A DNA stretch of 64,000 nt from NCBI GenBank assembly GCA_041879425.1, contig CP090854.1, forward strand, positions 2,604,001 through 2,668,000. The letters run 5' to 3'. The stretch's first letter is position 1. Each line of letters begins with the position of its first letter. The translations under genes and the position numbers were made by a program. Below the pieces are notes generated by a model that did no database searches, was not told where the DNA came from, and worked only from the letters and a program-made list of their open reading frames with translations. The DNA comes from Vibrio pomeroyi. GTDB taxonomy: Bacteria > Pseudomonadota > Gammaproteobacteria > Enterobacterales > Vibrionaceae. Below, one piece after another: positions 26,246 to 35,708 of the stretch.

Positions 26246-26776
26246 TTATTTCACAATAAATTGGCTAGCACATAAAGGTTCTACACCGTAGAAGCTGCGT
26301 AATGCTTCAGAGAGCATTTTTACGCGAGGCGGGAAGCCCACTTCAAAGATACCCATAACTTCGCTGTGTACTTTATTCATAAAGGCCAAACGATCTGGCT
26401 CAAAATCGCCGTGTAGATTGTCACAGCTGACATTAAAAGGAAAGCCTGCGCTCATCGCAATGATCCATTCATACGCTTGTGGGCGAATTTCTACTTTTTC
26501 AAACTCAGCTTGAACCGATTCCGTTCGACCGTCAGGTTCATACCAATAACCAAAATCTTCCAGTAAACGACGCTCAGGGCCAGCAACGCACCAGTGTGCG
26601 ATCTCATGGAGTGCAGAGGCGTAAAAGCCACGTGCGAACACGATTCGATGATGTGGGATAGTGTCATCAGCAGGCAAATAGATCGGCTCATCAGCCCCTA
26701 GCTCTAGTTTGGTATTAAAGCTTTCAAAAAAGGTCTGATTGAAGATATCGATAATGTCTGAATATTGGTGTGTCAT
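26246..26776 (-). CDS. epmC: Elongation factor P hydroxylase (EpmC/YfcM family)
   Basis: Hydroxylates the beta-lysyl-lysine of elongation factor P (176 aa). The metal-site pattern is visible in FYASALHEIAHWCVAGPERR, followed by YGYWYEPDGRTESVQAEFE-like residues. The ATG at 26776 (MTHQYSDIIDIFN) matches the family better than the upstream one at 26809. It is upstream of yfcL. The gap to the next gene (26,777-27,075) has no evident gene. Confidence 0.87.
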   Translation of the reverse strand: MTHQYSDIIDIFNQTFFESFNTKLELGADEPIYLPADDTIPHHRIVFARGFYASALHEIAHWCVAGPERRLLEDFGYWYEPDGRTESVQAEFEKVEIRPQAYEWIIAMSAGFPFNVSCDNLHGDFEPDRLAFMNKVHSEVMGIFEVGFPPRVKMLSEALRSFYGVEPLCASQFIVK

Positions 26777-27075
26777 AAAATCAAATTTAAGTAAAAAGAA
26801 CTGGGGCATTTTGCGTTTTTTTAAGCGCTCGGTAAAGCCCTATCAAGCGTAATGACATCAGGTTCATCATTATACTTTTCAGTGACAATCGATTGCCATT
26901 CCCAGATTACACCACTTTAAGGTGAATGATTAGTTTAGCTAATCTGAAACGCCCATTCACGGTACAAATATTCATTCGTCAACAAGCATTTTTACTACTA
27001 CACTCGCGCTTCATTTTTATATCCCTAAGGCCTATAAGACTCAAATTTATAGACCTAAATCATAGAGCTACAGCA

Positions 27076-27699
27076 ATGCTACTAAGTGTTTTGTATATCA
27101 TTGGCATCACGGCAGAAGCCATGACCGGCGCTCTCAGTGCTGGCAAACAAAAAATGGACTGGTTTGGTGTAATGTTGGTTGCGAGTGCAACGGCAATTGG
27201 CGGCGGTACGGTGCGAGATATCTTACTTGGCCATTACCCTTTAGGTTGGGTTGAAAACCCTCAGTATCTGGCAATCACCTGTATCGCAGGTGTTATTACA
27301 ACCGGACTGGCTAAATGGGTAATCAAGCTGAAAGGCTTATTCATTCGTTTAGATGCCTTAGGCCTGATTGTATTCAGTATCATTGGTACCAAAGTAGCGA
27401 TGACTATGGGTCTGCACCCGATGATTTGCATGGTATCTGCACTGGTGACAGGTGTCTTTGGTGGCTTATTACGCGACCTTATCTGTCGTCAAACACCATT
27501 GGTGTTGCATGAAGAGCTGTATGCCTCTGTCGCACTTGTCGCTTCAGGTTTGTACCTAGGTTTACTTGAGCTTGGCATCAACGACGTAACGGCGACCATT
27601 GTGACGCTTGTAGTTGGTTACTTGCTGCGCATGGCGGCGGTAAGATTCAAATGGCGTTTGCCTTCGTTCCAGCTTGATCCTGAAAGCTCAGTGCATTAA
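27076..27699 (+). CDS. YadS-type (UPF0126/TRIC-like) membrane protein
   Basis: Integral membrane protein of 207 aa with about seven hydrophobic helices in two repeated halves. Each half carries the family glycine motif: SATAIGGGTVRDILLG and VTGVFGGLLRDLICRQ. This duplication is typical of the UPF0126 / trimeric intracellular cation channel fold. The frame extends 50 codons upstream, but the ATG at 27076 gives the normal length. Transport substrate is unknown here. Confidence 0.85.
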   Translation: MLLSVLYIIGITAEAMTGALSAGKQKMDWFGVMLVASATAIGGGTVRDILLGHYPLGWVENPQYLAITCIAGVITTGLAKWVIKLKGLFIRLDALGLIVFSIIGTKVAMTMGLHPMICMVSALVTGVFGGLLRDLICRQTPLVLHEELYASVALVASGLYLGLLELGINDVTATIVTLVVGYLLRMAAVRFKWRLPSFQLDPESSVH

Positions 27700-27775
27700 T
27701 GGATTAGGAGCCTTAAGTTGCTAGCGGTCTTTTATGGCGAAAGTCGCTAACCGGACGAATAATCCTGCTAATGTG

Positions 27776-27811
27776 AAAAAGGGTTGCTTCATTACGAAGC
27801 AACCCTTTTTT
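27776..27811. terminator. Bidirectional terminator before aroC
   Basis: AAAAAGGGTTGCTTC and GAAGCAACCCTTTTTT form a 15-bp arm hairpin with a five-base loop, between convergent genes. Confidence 0.92.
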
Positions 27812-27860
27812 GTTTTTATCAAATCAGTTTCAATTCTATTCTGAATGAACAGAAGCAGAA

Positions 27861-28946
27861 TTAGATTTGTGGCGTTTCAGTTGTCACACCAAAGTTCTGA
27901 CCGCGATGACGTAGCAAGTGGTCAAGCAGCACGATAGCCAGCATTGCTTCTGCAATAGGTACCGCACGGATACCAACACATGGATCGTGACGACCTTTCG
28001 TGATTAGCTGCGTTGCTTCACCATCTTTAGTGATTGTGTCACCAGGTACAGTGATGCTTGATGTTGGTTTAAGCGCAATGCTTGCCACAATATCTTGACC
28101 AGTAGAGATACCACCTAAGATACCGCCAGCATGATTGCTGCTGAAACCTTCTGGAGTCAATGGGTCACGGTGTTCACTACCGCGTTGATTAACAACATCG
28201 AAGCCATCACCAATCTCAACACCTTTCACAGCGTTAATGCTCATTAGAGCGTGCGCGATATCAGCATCTAGACGATCAAAGATTGGCTCACCAAGGCCTA
28301 CTGGCACTTTAGTCGCAACCACTTGAATCTTCGCACCGATCGAGTTGCCTTCTTTTAGCAAGTCACGAATCAGTTGATCAAATTCTGGTATTTTGTCGGC
28401 ATCAGGACAGAAGAAAGCATTGTTTTCAATCTCGTTCCAATCCACTTTCTCAATTGAGATATCACCCATTTGAGAAAGGTAAGCTTGGATTTCAACACCA
28501 AATTCTTGTTTTAGGTATTTCTTCGCAATTGCACCTGCAGCAACACGCATTGCAGTTTCACGAGCTGAAGAACGACCACCACCTCGGTAATCACGCACAC
28601 CGTACTTTTGATGGTACGTATAGTCAGCGTGGCCAGGGCGGAACTTGTCTTTAATTTCGGAATAGTCTTTAGAGCGTTGGTCTGTATTTTCAATCAATAG
28701 ACCAATAGAAGTACCCGTAGTTTGGCCTTCAAATACACCTGATAAGATTTTCACTTCATCCGCTTCACGGCGAGCCGTTGTATAGCGAGAAGTACCGGGG
28801 CGACGACGATCCAAATCTCTTTGAAGGTCTGCTTCGGTAATTTCTAATCCTGGTGGGCACCCATCTACGATACATCCTAGTGCGATACCGTGACTTTCTC
28901 CGAACGTGGTCACGCGGAAATGTTGTCCGATACTGTTTCCTGCCAT
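27861..28946 (-). CDS. aroC: Chorismate synthase
   Basis: Last common step of aromatic amino acid synthesis: EPSP to chorismate with reduced FMN (361 aa). Family motifs [47 protein letters not shown] and the C-terminal [18 protein letters not shown] are all intact. It is a single gene here with a 298-bp region upstream (28,947-29,244) in which I see no other gene. Confidence 0.97.
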   Translation of the reverse strand: MAGNSIGQHFRVTTFGESHGIALGCIVDGCPPGLEITEADLQRDLDRRRPGTSRYTTARREADEVKILSGVFEGQTTGTSIGLLIENTDQRSKDYSEIKDKFRPGHADYTYHQKYGVRDYRGGGRSSARETAMRVAAGAIAKKYLKQEFGVEIQAYLSQMGDISIEKVDWNEIENNAFFCPDADKIPEFDQLIRDLLKEGNSIGAKIQVVATKVPVGLGEPIFDRLDADIAHALMSINAVKGVEIGDGFDVVNQRGSEHRDPLTPEGFSSNHAGGILGGISTGQDIVASIALKPTSSITVPGDTITKDGEATQLITKGRHDPCVGIRAVPIAEAMLAIVLLDHLLRHRGQNFGVTTETPQI

Positions 28947-29244
28947 TACTTCCTCTAAATCAGCTATTGAGCAGAAGGTTTGATTCCTAAACCCACTGGT
29001 GAACAGCTTTACTTGTCTATTCTTCGTGAATTCATAGTGGCTTTATTACCAAATGATGTAAACCCCAAAAAAGGAACAATTTTAACTTTCTATTACATAG
29101 GTCGAACGAAATGAATAATGAGTGGAAACGAGCGTCGCTTTAAAGTGGGCGTTTTCACCAGTAACATTGACCAATTAACAAAGGTTAATGAACTCGCTTT
29201 AAATACTCTCTATGTTGTAGCCCACAATAATAAGGAGAAGAATA

Positions 29245-29748
29245 ATGATTGAGTGGAGAGTTAAAAAATTTGCGGATCTGTCTGTTCAAGAGCTCTATGA
29301 TTTCTTGCAGCAAAGAGTCGATATTTTTATCGTGGATATGAACACGCCTTACAGTGATTTGGATGGCAAAGATAACCATCCCGAGACTTATCACGTCATG
29401 GGTTATGAGAACGAACGTCTGGTCGCTTACAGCCGTATTATGGCTCAAAAGCTTGGATACCCAGTGGATGTTCTTCCTCTACTCGATTCAGATGCTGACG
29501 ATGTGTGTATCGGCCGAGTGATCGTTGCAAAAGACTACCGAGGAAAACAGGTTGGTAATCAACTTATGCAAGTGAGCTTCGATGCGACTCGCAAGATTTA
29601 CCCTGACTGCTCTATTTTTATTTCGGCACAAGCACACCTTAAAGACTACTATGGTAAATTCGGTTTCGATGTGGTGACGGACAATTACTTAGAAGATGGA
29701 TGCACGATGCTGGGACTTCGATATATTCCACAGATCGTAGCGGTTTAG
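29245..29748 (+). CDS. elaA: ElaA-type GNAT acetyltransferase
   Basis: GNAT-fold N-acetyltransferase of 167 aa. The N terminus IEWRVKKFADLSVQELYDFLQQRVDIFIV and the acetyl-CoA loop CIGRVIVAKDYRGKQVGNQLMQ follow ElaA closely. The C-terminal AQAHLKDYYGKFGFDVV is also typical. A GGAG-type ribosome binding site precedes the ATG. Substrate is unknown. It is the last host gene before the mobile island. Confidence 0.87.
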   Translation: MIEWRVKKFADLSVQELYDFLQQRVDIFIVDMNTPYSDLDGKDNHPETYHVMGYENERLVAYSRIMAQKLGYPVDVLPLLDSDADDVCIGRVIVAKDYRGKQVGNQLMQVSFDATRKIYPDCSIFISAQAHLKDYYGKFGFDVVTDNYLEDGCTMLGLRYIPQIVAV

Positions 29749-29810
29749 CAGAAGTCGACACAAGTACGCAGAAGAACAAGTAAAAAGAATTTTAAGTCGC
29801 TCTGAAATGC

Positions 29811-29848
29811 AAAAAACCCGACAACTCTGAGAGTTATCGGGTTTCTTT
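29811..29848. terminator. Terminator shared by elaA and the original tRNA-Arg gene
   Basis: AAACCCGA and TCGGGTTT with inner CTCTGAGAG form a hairpin with A6 on the left and T-rich sequence on the right. It is directly 3' of both elaA (+) and the tRNA 3' end (-), so it probably served both before the insertion. Confidence 0.85.
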
Positions 29849-29854
29849 AAATAA

Positions 29855-29879
29855 TGGCACGCCCTGAAGGATTCGAACC
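29855..29879 (-). pseudogene. 3' fragment of the disrupted tRNA-Arg(UCU)
   Basis: The last 25 bases of a tRNA gene, with encoded CCA, acceptor strand AGGGCGT, T-stem strand CCTTC and T loop TTCGAAT. It stops abruptly at the island boundary. Its T-stem strand pairs with GAAGG in the fragment at 54,131-54,186. Joined across the GGTT overlap the two give a perfect 77-nt tRNA-Arg(UCU). Confidence 0.93.
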
Positions 29880-29895
29880 CTTATATTAGGTTAAT
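29880..29895 (+). repeat. Left terminal inverted repeat
   Basis: CTTATATTAGGTTAAT, the exact reverse complement of the right end at 54,115-54,130. It directly abuts the tRNA 3' fragment. Likely a recombinase arm site. Confidence 0.9.
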
Positions 29896-30210
29896 CTCAA
29901 CCCCAACTAGTGAGTGAGTGAGTGGAAATTTCATCCAAACATAAGTCAGCCCTAGATTTTCTGTATAAAAGTGCAATCAAACCCACACACCTCATTAATT
30001 GCACCACTGGTGCAATTAATGTTACCTTTTACTGTGCCATGATCATTATTTCGTGTGCTAACTCGGCAACTGTTCTCAACAATCCCTAAATGAAAAATTA
30101 TTCAAAATAGTGAATAATAAAACCTTGCATAACTATTCAGCTTATCTTTATAGCATTAAGTCATAGCTGATAGCATTCAATCAGTCGCTACCTTAGTTAG
30201 ATGTTCCTTT
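29896..30210. other. Left subterminal non-coding region with 29-bp palindrome
   Basis: No convincing coding frame. It holds a GTGA-type tandem (29,911-29,923) and a perfect palindrome at 29,993-30,021 with arms CATTAATTGCACCA / TGGTGCAATTAATG and one centre base. The TTGCACCA core of each arm recurs near the right end of the element and before gmtY. Likely accessory binding sites for the recombination proteins. Confidence 0.7.
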
Positions 30211-31479
30211 TTAGCGTAGTCCACCACTACCCACAACCTGTACAAAATAATCAGTTAACCCAGCTCTAAACAGTCGAGTTGAACTAGCAGCGTTTTTATA
30301 AATACGCCCCCTAGCATCCAAATCCATGACAGAACAGTTTTCCCAGTGTCTAGCTTTCTTGCCGTATTCAAGTTGACCTAGTGTATTACCTGCGGCAACC
30401 AAGTCGTCATTGGTGACACCATCTTGGTTGAGGTGATAAAAAGTCAGACCGATAGCCTGCCAAATTTGTGGGGACAGATGGTATCCAGAACGGTCGTCAA
30501 CAAATGCATTTTTCAGTGGCTCTAACCATGCTCTTAGAAAAATGGCGATTCGATTGACACAATCATGAGATAGAACCGAAGAAAGTTGCTCACCATTTGG
30601 TAGCGTCAAATCCTTCGACATTTTGCTGTATTCCTGAGTACCAATGCCCGCCACTGCACCAACAAGTAACTTAAACAAAATGTACTGGGTTGTGATATGA
30701 GTATCCGACTTTTTCACATGCCTAGAATCAAAACTAACACCACCAAAAGAATCGAGACTTGTTTGCTGAATTAGCTGCTCGACCTGACGCTTTAGGGAAA
30801 ACTGATCCTCTGACAGCAAAACTTCACGTTCGCTGATATGCGGAAGATTGATCGGAGCATCAAAAATACGGTTCTGTTTAAATAACTTAACGACCTGATG
30901 TTCATCAAAGCCATTTTCGTCATCAAAGATCACTCGAACCTCAACACGCTCCATTGCAAATCTCTGTCGAAACTCACTGCGCTGATTAGCTTCCTTAACA
31001 CTTAGTCTTGAGCTGAATAGAAATGATTTTTGTCCCAACAACTTACAAGTAGCAACCACCCCTAATGGGTTACCAACTACACATGTGTTAGTTGGACTAT
31101 AGAATAAGTTTATGCGTTGATGGGAGGCTCGCTCGAAACGGGGCTTACCAACAACTGCAAACGTCAATACCAACGGTGCGCTTATCGCATTTTCATTAAC
31201 AACCGCTTCAAGTTGGTTTTGAATGGCTTGCACTCTCTCAGCATTTTTTGCGTTTACCGCAACATCAGAAACCCAATTAAGACTGGGCAATAACCTATCT
31301 GTAGAAAAATAGTTCGCTAACTCAACCGTAGGCATAGTAGTGATGAGTACTTTGTGCGTTCGCCCTTCAGTGGAAACCAAAACCCCACTAATTTTATTCT
31401 CTATATGATTCAAATGCTTTGACCTGTTTAACTGACAATTCCACTCTAGAACAAAATCAAAACTTGATCCGACATGCAT
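30211..31479 (-). CDS. Unknown protein, 422 aa, divergent from the ParB-like gene
   Basis: I do not recognise a firm family. It looks soluble, with no signal peptide or membrane segment. The middle (VSFDSRHVKKSDTHITTQYILFKLLVGAVAG, about 275-305) and the late HLSPQIWQAIGLTFYHLNQ resemble in spacing the C-terminal half of DndB/DGQHR-type proteins, but the DGQHR motif itself is absent, so this is only a hint. The ATG lies inside a 26-bp palindrome and no good ribosome binding site precedes it. The next in-frame Met is residue 49. It is the leftmost gene of the island. Confidence 0.7.
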   Translation of the reverse strand: MHVGSSFDFVLEWNCQLNRSKHLNHIENKISGVLVSTEGRTHKVLITTMPTVELANYFSTDRLLPSLNWVSDVAVNAKNAERVQAIQNQLEAVVNENAISAPLVLTFAVVGKPRFERASHQRINLFYSPTNTCVVGNPLGVVATCKLLGQKSFLFSSRLSVKEANQRSEFRQRFAMERVEVRVIFDDENGFDEHQVVKLFKQNRIFDAPINLPHISEREVLLSEDQFSLKRQVEQLIQQTSLDSFGGVSFDSRHVKKSDTHITTQYILFKLLVGAVAGIGTQEYSKMSKDLTLPNGEQLSSVLSHDCVNRIAIFLRAWLEPLKNAFVDDRSGYHLSPQIWQAIGLTFYHLNQDGVTNDDLVAAGNTLGQLEYGKKARHWENCSVMDLDARGRIYKNAASSTRLFRAGLTDYFVQVVGSGGLR

Positions 31480-31489
31480 GTCGGATCAA
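31464..31489. promoter_or_regulatory. 26-bp perfect palindrome over the start codon (putative operator)
   Basis: Half-site TTGATCCGACATG joined to its exact complement, centred at 31,476/31,477. It covers the start codon of the 422-aa gene and lies about 75 bases upstream of the divergent ParB-like gene. It is well placed for autorepression of the pair or for protein nucleation (parS-like). Confidence 0.7.
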
Positions 31490-31564
31490 TAATTAAAGTT
31501 CGATATTAAACCAATTTTTGCTAATGAGCACTATATTGCCACACGTCATTGTGAGGATTGCCCT

Positions 31565-32791
31565 ATGACAACTAAAGCCACCAAAATTAAACAAGATGAA
31601 ATCTCTGACGAACATGTCGAGGCATCAATTATCGACACACTGTTTGATCGTTTTGGTGAAACCCCAAATCCAACCACCTATCTCGCAAGTTCCCGACATC
31701 TGATTGGCGATTCGAGTACAGTCATGCCGCCAAAGTTAGTTACAGATATCTTTCAAGAGAAGGCGAAATATTACTCTGGGATCAAAACCGTAAAAACTGG
31801 CCTAAAACACGTTGATATTTATATAAGTCCAGAGTTAGCTCGCGATATGCTCCAACACTCTAGACGAGGTGCAATCAATCCAGACCATAAAAATAGAACA
31901 ATCAGCAGAGCCAGAGTAAAAGCTTATGCTGAGATGATGAAAAACAAACAATGGTGTCTGACCGGAGAACCCATCATCATCTCTAGTGATGGTGAGATCC
32001 TAAATGGACACCATCGACTAGAGGCATCATGCGAATCTCAATCAGGATTTATTGCTCCAGTCACCTATGGTGTAACGGATGATCTCTCATTTGCCCACAT
32101 TGATGTAGGTAACAATCGAACTCGCTCTCAAGTTCTCGAAATGGCGGGGGTTGAGGTTAGCCCTTCGGTATTATCGCGTGTGGCCATGCTTGCCAAGGCA
32201 TTCGAAGAGACAAGAAATCCATTTGCATTTCGAGGCACACAAGGCACGTCATTTGCTCCAGCACAAATTCTCGCGTTTGTAGAACAAAATAGCGAGCTGG
32301 CACTCTCGGTAGCATTTGTCAGTGAAGTGGTCAAACGACACAGATTAGAAAGCCAAGCCTCTGAGGCTATTTACGCGTTTGCACATTATCTCATAAAGAA
32401 AAAATTAGTAGAGCTACCGATAAAAGAGCTGCCTCTAACACCAGAGTCCTACCTAACTAGAGTGATCTCCTCCATAGGTCTAGAGTCTGAGGAGGATGTT
32501 GAATACCAAGTGCGCAACTACCTACAATCATTGGTACATGAGTCAACATCCTATGCGTTGTTGTGCAAGCTAGCAGCAATATTTAAGGGTTGGAATATGC
32601 ACCTAGGCATCTCAATCGCTGGCAATAAGATCAGCGTTCGGCGTGTTGCACGCTACAAGAAGGATGAGGATGGAAATAACATCCCATTACCAGCCTCAGG
32701 TAACATCAACGAACCATTTACCGTTCCATGCGTACCAAAGGGCAAAACGCCTCGAACCATTCAAAGACAAAGCAATATCCAGATTAGATAG
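31565..32791 (+). CDS. ParB/Srx-superfamily-like protein
   Basis: Protein of 408 aa. Residues about 118-180 match the ParB-like nuclease fold seen in phage and island proteins: RVKAYAEMMKNKQWCLTGEPIIISSDGEILNGHHRLEA, with GHHR as the signature, then AHIDVGNNRTRSQVLEMAGVE. No clear helix-turn-helix was found. No parA partner is present, so a chromosome or plasmid partition role is not indicated. An AGGATT sequence precedes the ATG. It is divergent from the unknown 422-aa gene and followed by a terminator hairpin. Confidence 0.72.
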   Translation: MTTKATKIKQDEISDEHVEASIIDTLFDRFGETPNPTTYLASSRHLIGDSSTVMPPKLVTDIFQEKAKYYSGIKTVKTGLKHVDIYISPELARDMLQHSRRGAINPDHKNRTISRARVKAYAEMMKNKQWCLTGEPIIISSDGEILNGHHRLEASCESQSGFIAPVTYGVTDDLSFAHIDVGNNRTRSQVLEMAGVEVSPSVLSRVAMLAKAFEETRNPFAFRGTQGTSFAPAQILAFVEQNSELALSVAFVSEVVKRHRLESQASEAIYAFAHYLIKKKLVELPIKELPLTPESYLTRVISSIGLESEEDVEYQVRNYLQSLVHESTSYALLCKLAAIFKGWNMHLGISIAGNKISVRRVARYKKDEDGNNIPLPASGNINEPFTVPCVPKGKTPRTIQRQSNIQIR

Positions 32792-32797
32792 ATATTG

Positions 32798-32832
32798 CAC
32801 TAAGGGGGAAGAAAAGGCTTTCCCCCTTAGTG
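32798..32832. terminator. Hairpin after the ParB-like gene
   Basis: CACTAAGGGGGAA and TTCCCCCTTAGTG form a 13-bp stem with an 8-9 base loop. The T run is poor (ATTTAACTTTT). It separates the ParB-like gene from the restriction operon. Confidence 0.7.
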
Positions 32833-32935
32833 ATTTAACTTTTCTAGGCAGCACAACACATATCAATCATTTTCAACACATTTCGTGTTAAAATCTCGGC
32901 AATTATCACTAGCGCATTTTTGAGTCAGTACTACT

Positions 32936-34453
32936 ATGCCACACACACCTATCAACCAAGATGAGATTAACAAAGCCGTATGGGCTGCCTGTGACACCTT
33001 CCGAGGAACAGTAGACCCATCTATCTACAAAGACTTCATCTTGACCATGTTATTCTTGAAATACATCTCTGATGTCCACCAAGACAAATACGATGAGCTG
33101 AAAGCTGAGTACGGTGATGAGCCAGAGCTAATCGCTGAGATGATGGGCACTCAATCATTCCAAATCCCAATAGGTGCTACTTTCTGGGACTTATACGAAT
33201 CTCGCCACGAAGCAGGTAACGGGTCTCGTATCGATCAAGCGTTGCACGCGATTGAAGAAGCCAATGGCACCAAGCTAAAGAACGTGTTCCAAGACATCAG
33301 CTTTAACACTGATAAGTTGGGTGATGAAAAGCAGAAAAACGACATTCTACGCCACTTACTGGAAGACTTTGGCAAAGATACGCTAAACCTGCGCCCAAGC
33401 CGCGTTGGGTCACTGGACGTAATTGGTAACGCCTACGAGTACCTCATCAAACACTTTGCTGCTGGCAGCGGTAAATCAGCAGGTGAATTCTATACCCCAC
33501 CAGAGGTATCGGATCTACTATCTATCATCCTAGAGCCACAACAAGGCGATAGCATCTGTGACCCTGCATGTGGTTCAGGCTCACTATTGATGAAGTGCGG
33601 TAAGCAAGTACAGAACAATTTTTCAGGCTCAAAGCAGTACGCGCTGTTTGGTCAGGAAGCGATAGGCTCTACTTGGTCACTGGCGAAGATGAACATGTTC
33701 CTACACGGTGAAGACAACCACCGCATTGAGTGGGGCGACACCATTCGCAATCCTAAACTGCAAGACAAAGAAGGCGGTCTGCTGCACTTTGATGTAGTGA
33801 CGGCGAATCCACCGTTCAGCCTTGATAAGTGGGGTTTTGAAGATGCGGGCAACGACCACTTCGGTCGCTTTCGCCGTGGTATCCCGCCAAAGACTAAAGG
33901 TGACTATGCGTTCATCTCACACATGATTGAGACGCTTAAACCGCAATCTGGAAGAATGGGCGTAGTAGTACCTCATGGTGTGCTGTTCCGCGCTTCAAGC
34001 GAAGGCAAAATCCGTAAGCAATTAATTGATGAAAACTTGCTAGACACCGTAATTGGTCTACCTGAGAAGTTGTTTTTTGGTACAGGTATCCCTGCTGCAA
34101 TTCTGCTGTTCAAAAAGCAAAAGGATGATAAGAACGTACTGTTTATTGATGCCTCTCGTGAGTTCAAATCAGGCAAGAACCAGAACCAATTAACACCTGA
34201 AAACATTCAGAAGATTGTTGATACCTACAAGGCGCGTGAAACTACCGATAAATATTCGTACCTAGCTACGCTCGAAGAGATTGCCGAGAATGACTACAAC
34301 CTCAATATTCCTCGTTATGTCGATACCTTTGAAGAAGAGGAAGAAATTGATCTAGTTGCTGTGCGTAGTGAGCGTTTGGCGCTACAAAGTGAACTGGCTG
34401 ACCTTGAATCTGAAATGGCGGGTTACCTAGAGGAGTTGGGTTATGGTGCCTAA
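32936..34453 (+). CDS. hsdM: Type I restriction-modification, methyltransferase subunit M
   Basis: N6-adenine methyltransferase subunit (505 aa). The N-terminal helical domain (INKAVWAACDTFRGTVDPSIYKDFIL) is followed by SAM motif I CDPACGSGSLLMK (about residue 207) and catalytic motif NPPF (ANPPFSLDKWG, about 290). It overlaps hsdS by 11 bases, indicating coupled translation. First gene of an M-S-X-R-peptidase operon. No residues appear missing. Confidence 0.97.
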   Translation: MPHTPINQDEINKAVWAACDTFRGTVDPSIYKDFILTMLFLKYISDVHQDKYDELKAEYGDEPELIAEMMGTQSFQIPIGATFWDLYESRHEAGNGSRIDQALHAIEEANGTKLKNVFQDISFNTDKLGDEKQKNDILRHLLEDFGKDTLNLRPSRVGSLDVIGNAYEYLIKHFAAGSGKSAGEFYTPPEVSDLLSIILEPQQGDSICDPACGSGSLLMKCGKQVQNNFSGSKQYALFGQEAIGSTWSLAKMNMFLHGEDNHRIEWGDTIRNPKLQDKEGGLLHFDVVTANPPFSLDKWGFEDAGNDHFGRFRRGIPPKTKGDYAFISHMIETLKPQSGRMGVVVPHGVLFRASSEGKIRKQLIDENLLDTVIGLPEKLFFGTGIPAAILLFKKQKDDKNVLFIDASREFKSGKNQNQLTPENIQKIVDTYKARETTDKYSYLATLEEIAENDYNLNIPRYVDTFEEEEEIDLVAVRSERLALQSELADLESEMAGYLEELGYGA

Positions 34454-35702
34454 TGGTTGGGAAAGGAAGCCTCTTGAGAAAGTAGCAGAGATTAAAACAG
34501 GCGTAGCCAAAGGTAAAAAAGGCTTAAAAGATCCTATTGAAGTGCCATACCTTAGAGTAGCGAACGTACAAGATGGATATATTGATCTTTCTGAGGTGAA
34601 GACTATCCAAATTGAACGCCATCAGCTTGAAAGATACTCATTGCAAGTTGGTGATGTGTTGATGACTGAGGGGGGGGACTTTGACAAGTTAGGGCGTGGT
34701 GATGTATGGCAAGGTCAAATAACACCATGTCTTAATCAGAATCATGTATTTGCTGTGCGTCCGAATCAGAAAGTATTGTTACCGTACTTCTTAGGCGCAT
34801 TATCAGGTAGTAATTACGGTAAAACATATTTTTTGAGTTGTGCTAAACGAAGTACAAATTTGGCAAGTATCAATTCTACGCAATTAAAAGAGTTTCCTGT
34901 ACTGACTCCCCCGCTCCCAGAGCAACGAAAAATCGCCAAAATCCTCTCAACTTGGGACAAAGCGATTGCCACCACAGAAAAGTTAATTGAAACCAGTAAG
35001 CAACAGAAAAAAGCTCTGATGCAGCAGCTTTTGACGGGTAAGAAGCGTTTAGTGAATCCTGAAACGGGCGAGGCGTTTGACGGGAAGTGGGAAGAGGTTA
35101 CGTTATCCTCTATAGCTAAACAAGGTAAAGGCAACTTTACTGATGGTGATTGGATTGAGTCGCCTTATATCGCTGAATCAGGTTGTCGTTTAATACAAAC
35201 AGGCAACATTGGAGTTGGCTGCTTTAAAAACAAAAATAGGAAATTCATTTCAGAGACCAGTTTTATAGAGTTGAAATGTAATGAAGTAAAGGTTAACGAT
35301 TTATTGATTTGCCGACTCGCTGAACCAGCAGGTCGAGCTTGCGTTGTTCCTGATATTGGGGAAGCAAAAATGCTTACATCTGTTGATGTAACCATCATGC
35401 GAGTTGATGGAGCAAAGTCCTCTCCAAAGTATCTTAGTTATTACTTCAGTCTAGATCATACCCTTTACACTGTATCGACGCTGTGTGGTGGTTCTACTAG
35501 GAGTCGAGTTTCTCGCACAAATTTAGGTAAAATGAATCTACTTTTACCTTCTATCGGTGAGCAACAACAAATCGCCTCAGTTCTCACCATTGCTGACAAA
35601 GAAATTGGAGCGCTCGAAGCCAAGCTTGCTCACTTTAAGCAAGAGAAAAAGGCGTTGATGCAACAGTTGTTGACGGGTAAGCGTCGCGTCCATGTGGAGT
35701 AA
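34443..35702 (+). CDS. hsdS: Type I restriction-modification, specificity subunit S
   Basis: DNA target recognition subunit (419 aa). There are two target recognition domains, each followed by a similar coiled spacer: PLPEQRKIAKILSTWDKAI...QKKALMQQLLTGKKR (about 158-200) and IGEQQQIASVLTIADKEI...EKKALMQQLLTGKRR (about 370-415). The repeat is strong in the last 15 codons. A run of eight G at codons 76-79 is a possible slippage site. It overlaps hsdM. Confidence 0.95.
   Translation: MVPNGWERKPLEKVAEIKTGVAKGKKGLKDPIEVPYLRVANVQDGYIDLSEVKTIQIERHQLERYSLQVGDVLMTEGGDFDKLGRGDVWQGQITPCLNQNHVFAVRPNQKVLLPYFLGALSGSNYGKTYFLSCAKRSTNLASINSTQLKEFPVLTPPLPEQRKIAKILSTWDKAIATTEKLIETSKQQKKALMQQLLTGKKRLVNPETGEAFDGKWEEVTLSSIAKQGKGNFTDGDWIESPYIAESGCRLIQTGNIGVGCFKNKNRKFISETSFIELKCNEVKVNDLLICRLAEPAGRACVVPDIGEAKMLTSVDVTIMRVDGAKSSPKYLSYYFSLDHTLYTVSTLCGGSTRSRVSRTNLGKMNLLLPSIGEQQQIASVLTIADKEIGALEAKLAHFKQEKKALMQQLLTGKRRVHVE
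34670..34677 (+). repeat. G8 homopolymer inside hsdS
   Basis: GAG GGG GGG GAC encodes Glu-Gly-Gly-Asp. Loss of one G would read GAG GGG GGG ACT TTG ACA AGT TAG and end the protein at about residue 82. The run lies in the first recognition domain. This layout resembles known contingency tracts, but switching is not shown. Confidence 0.7.
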
Positions 35703-35708
35703 TGTCGT

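Noticed and set aside
31565..32791. A plasmid-type ParAB partition system
   Set aside because: There is no ParA ATPase gene and no clear helix-turn-helix in the ParB-like protein.
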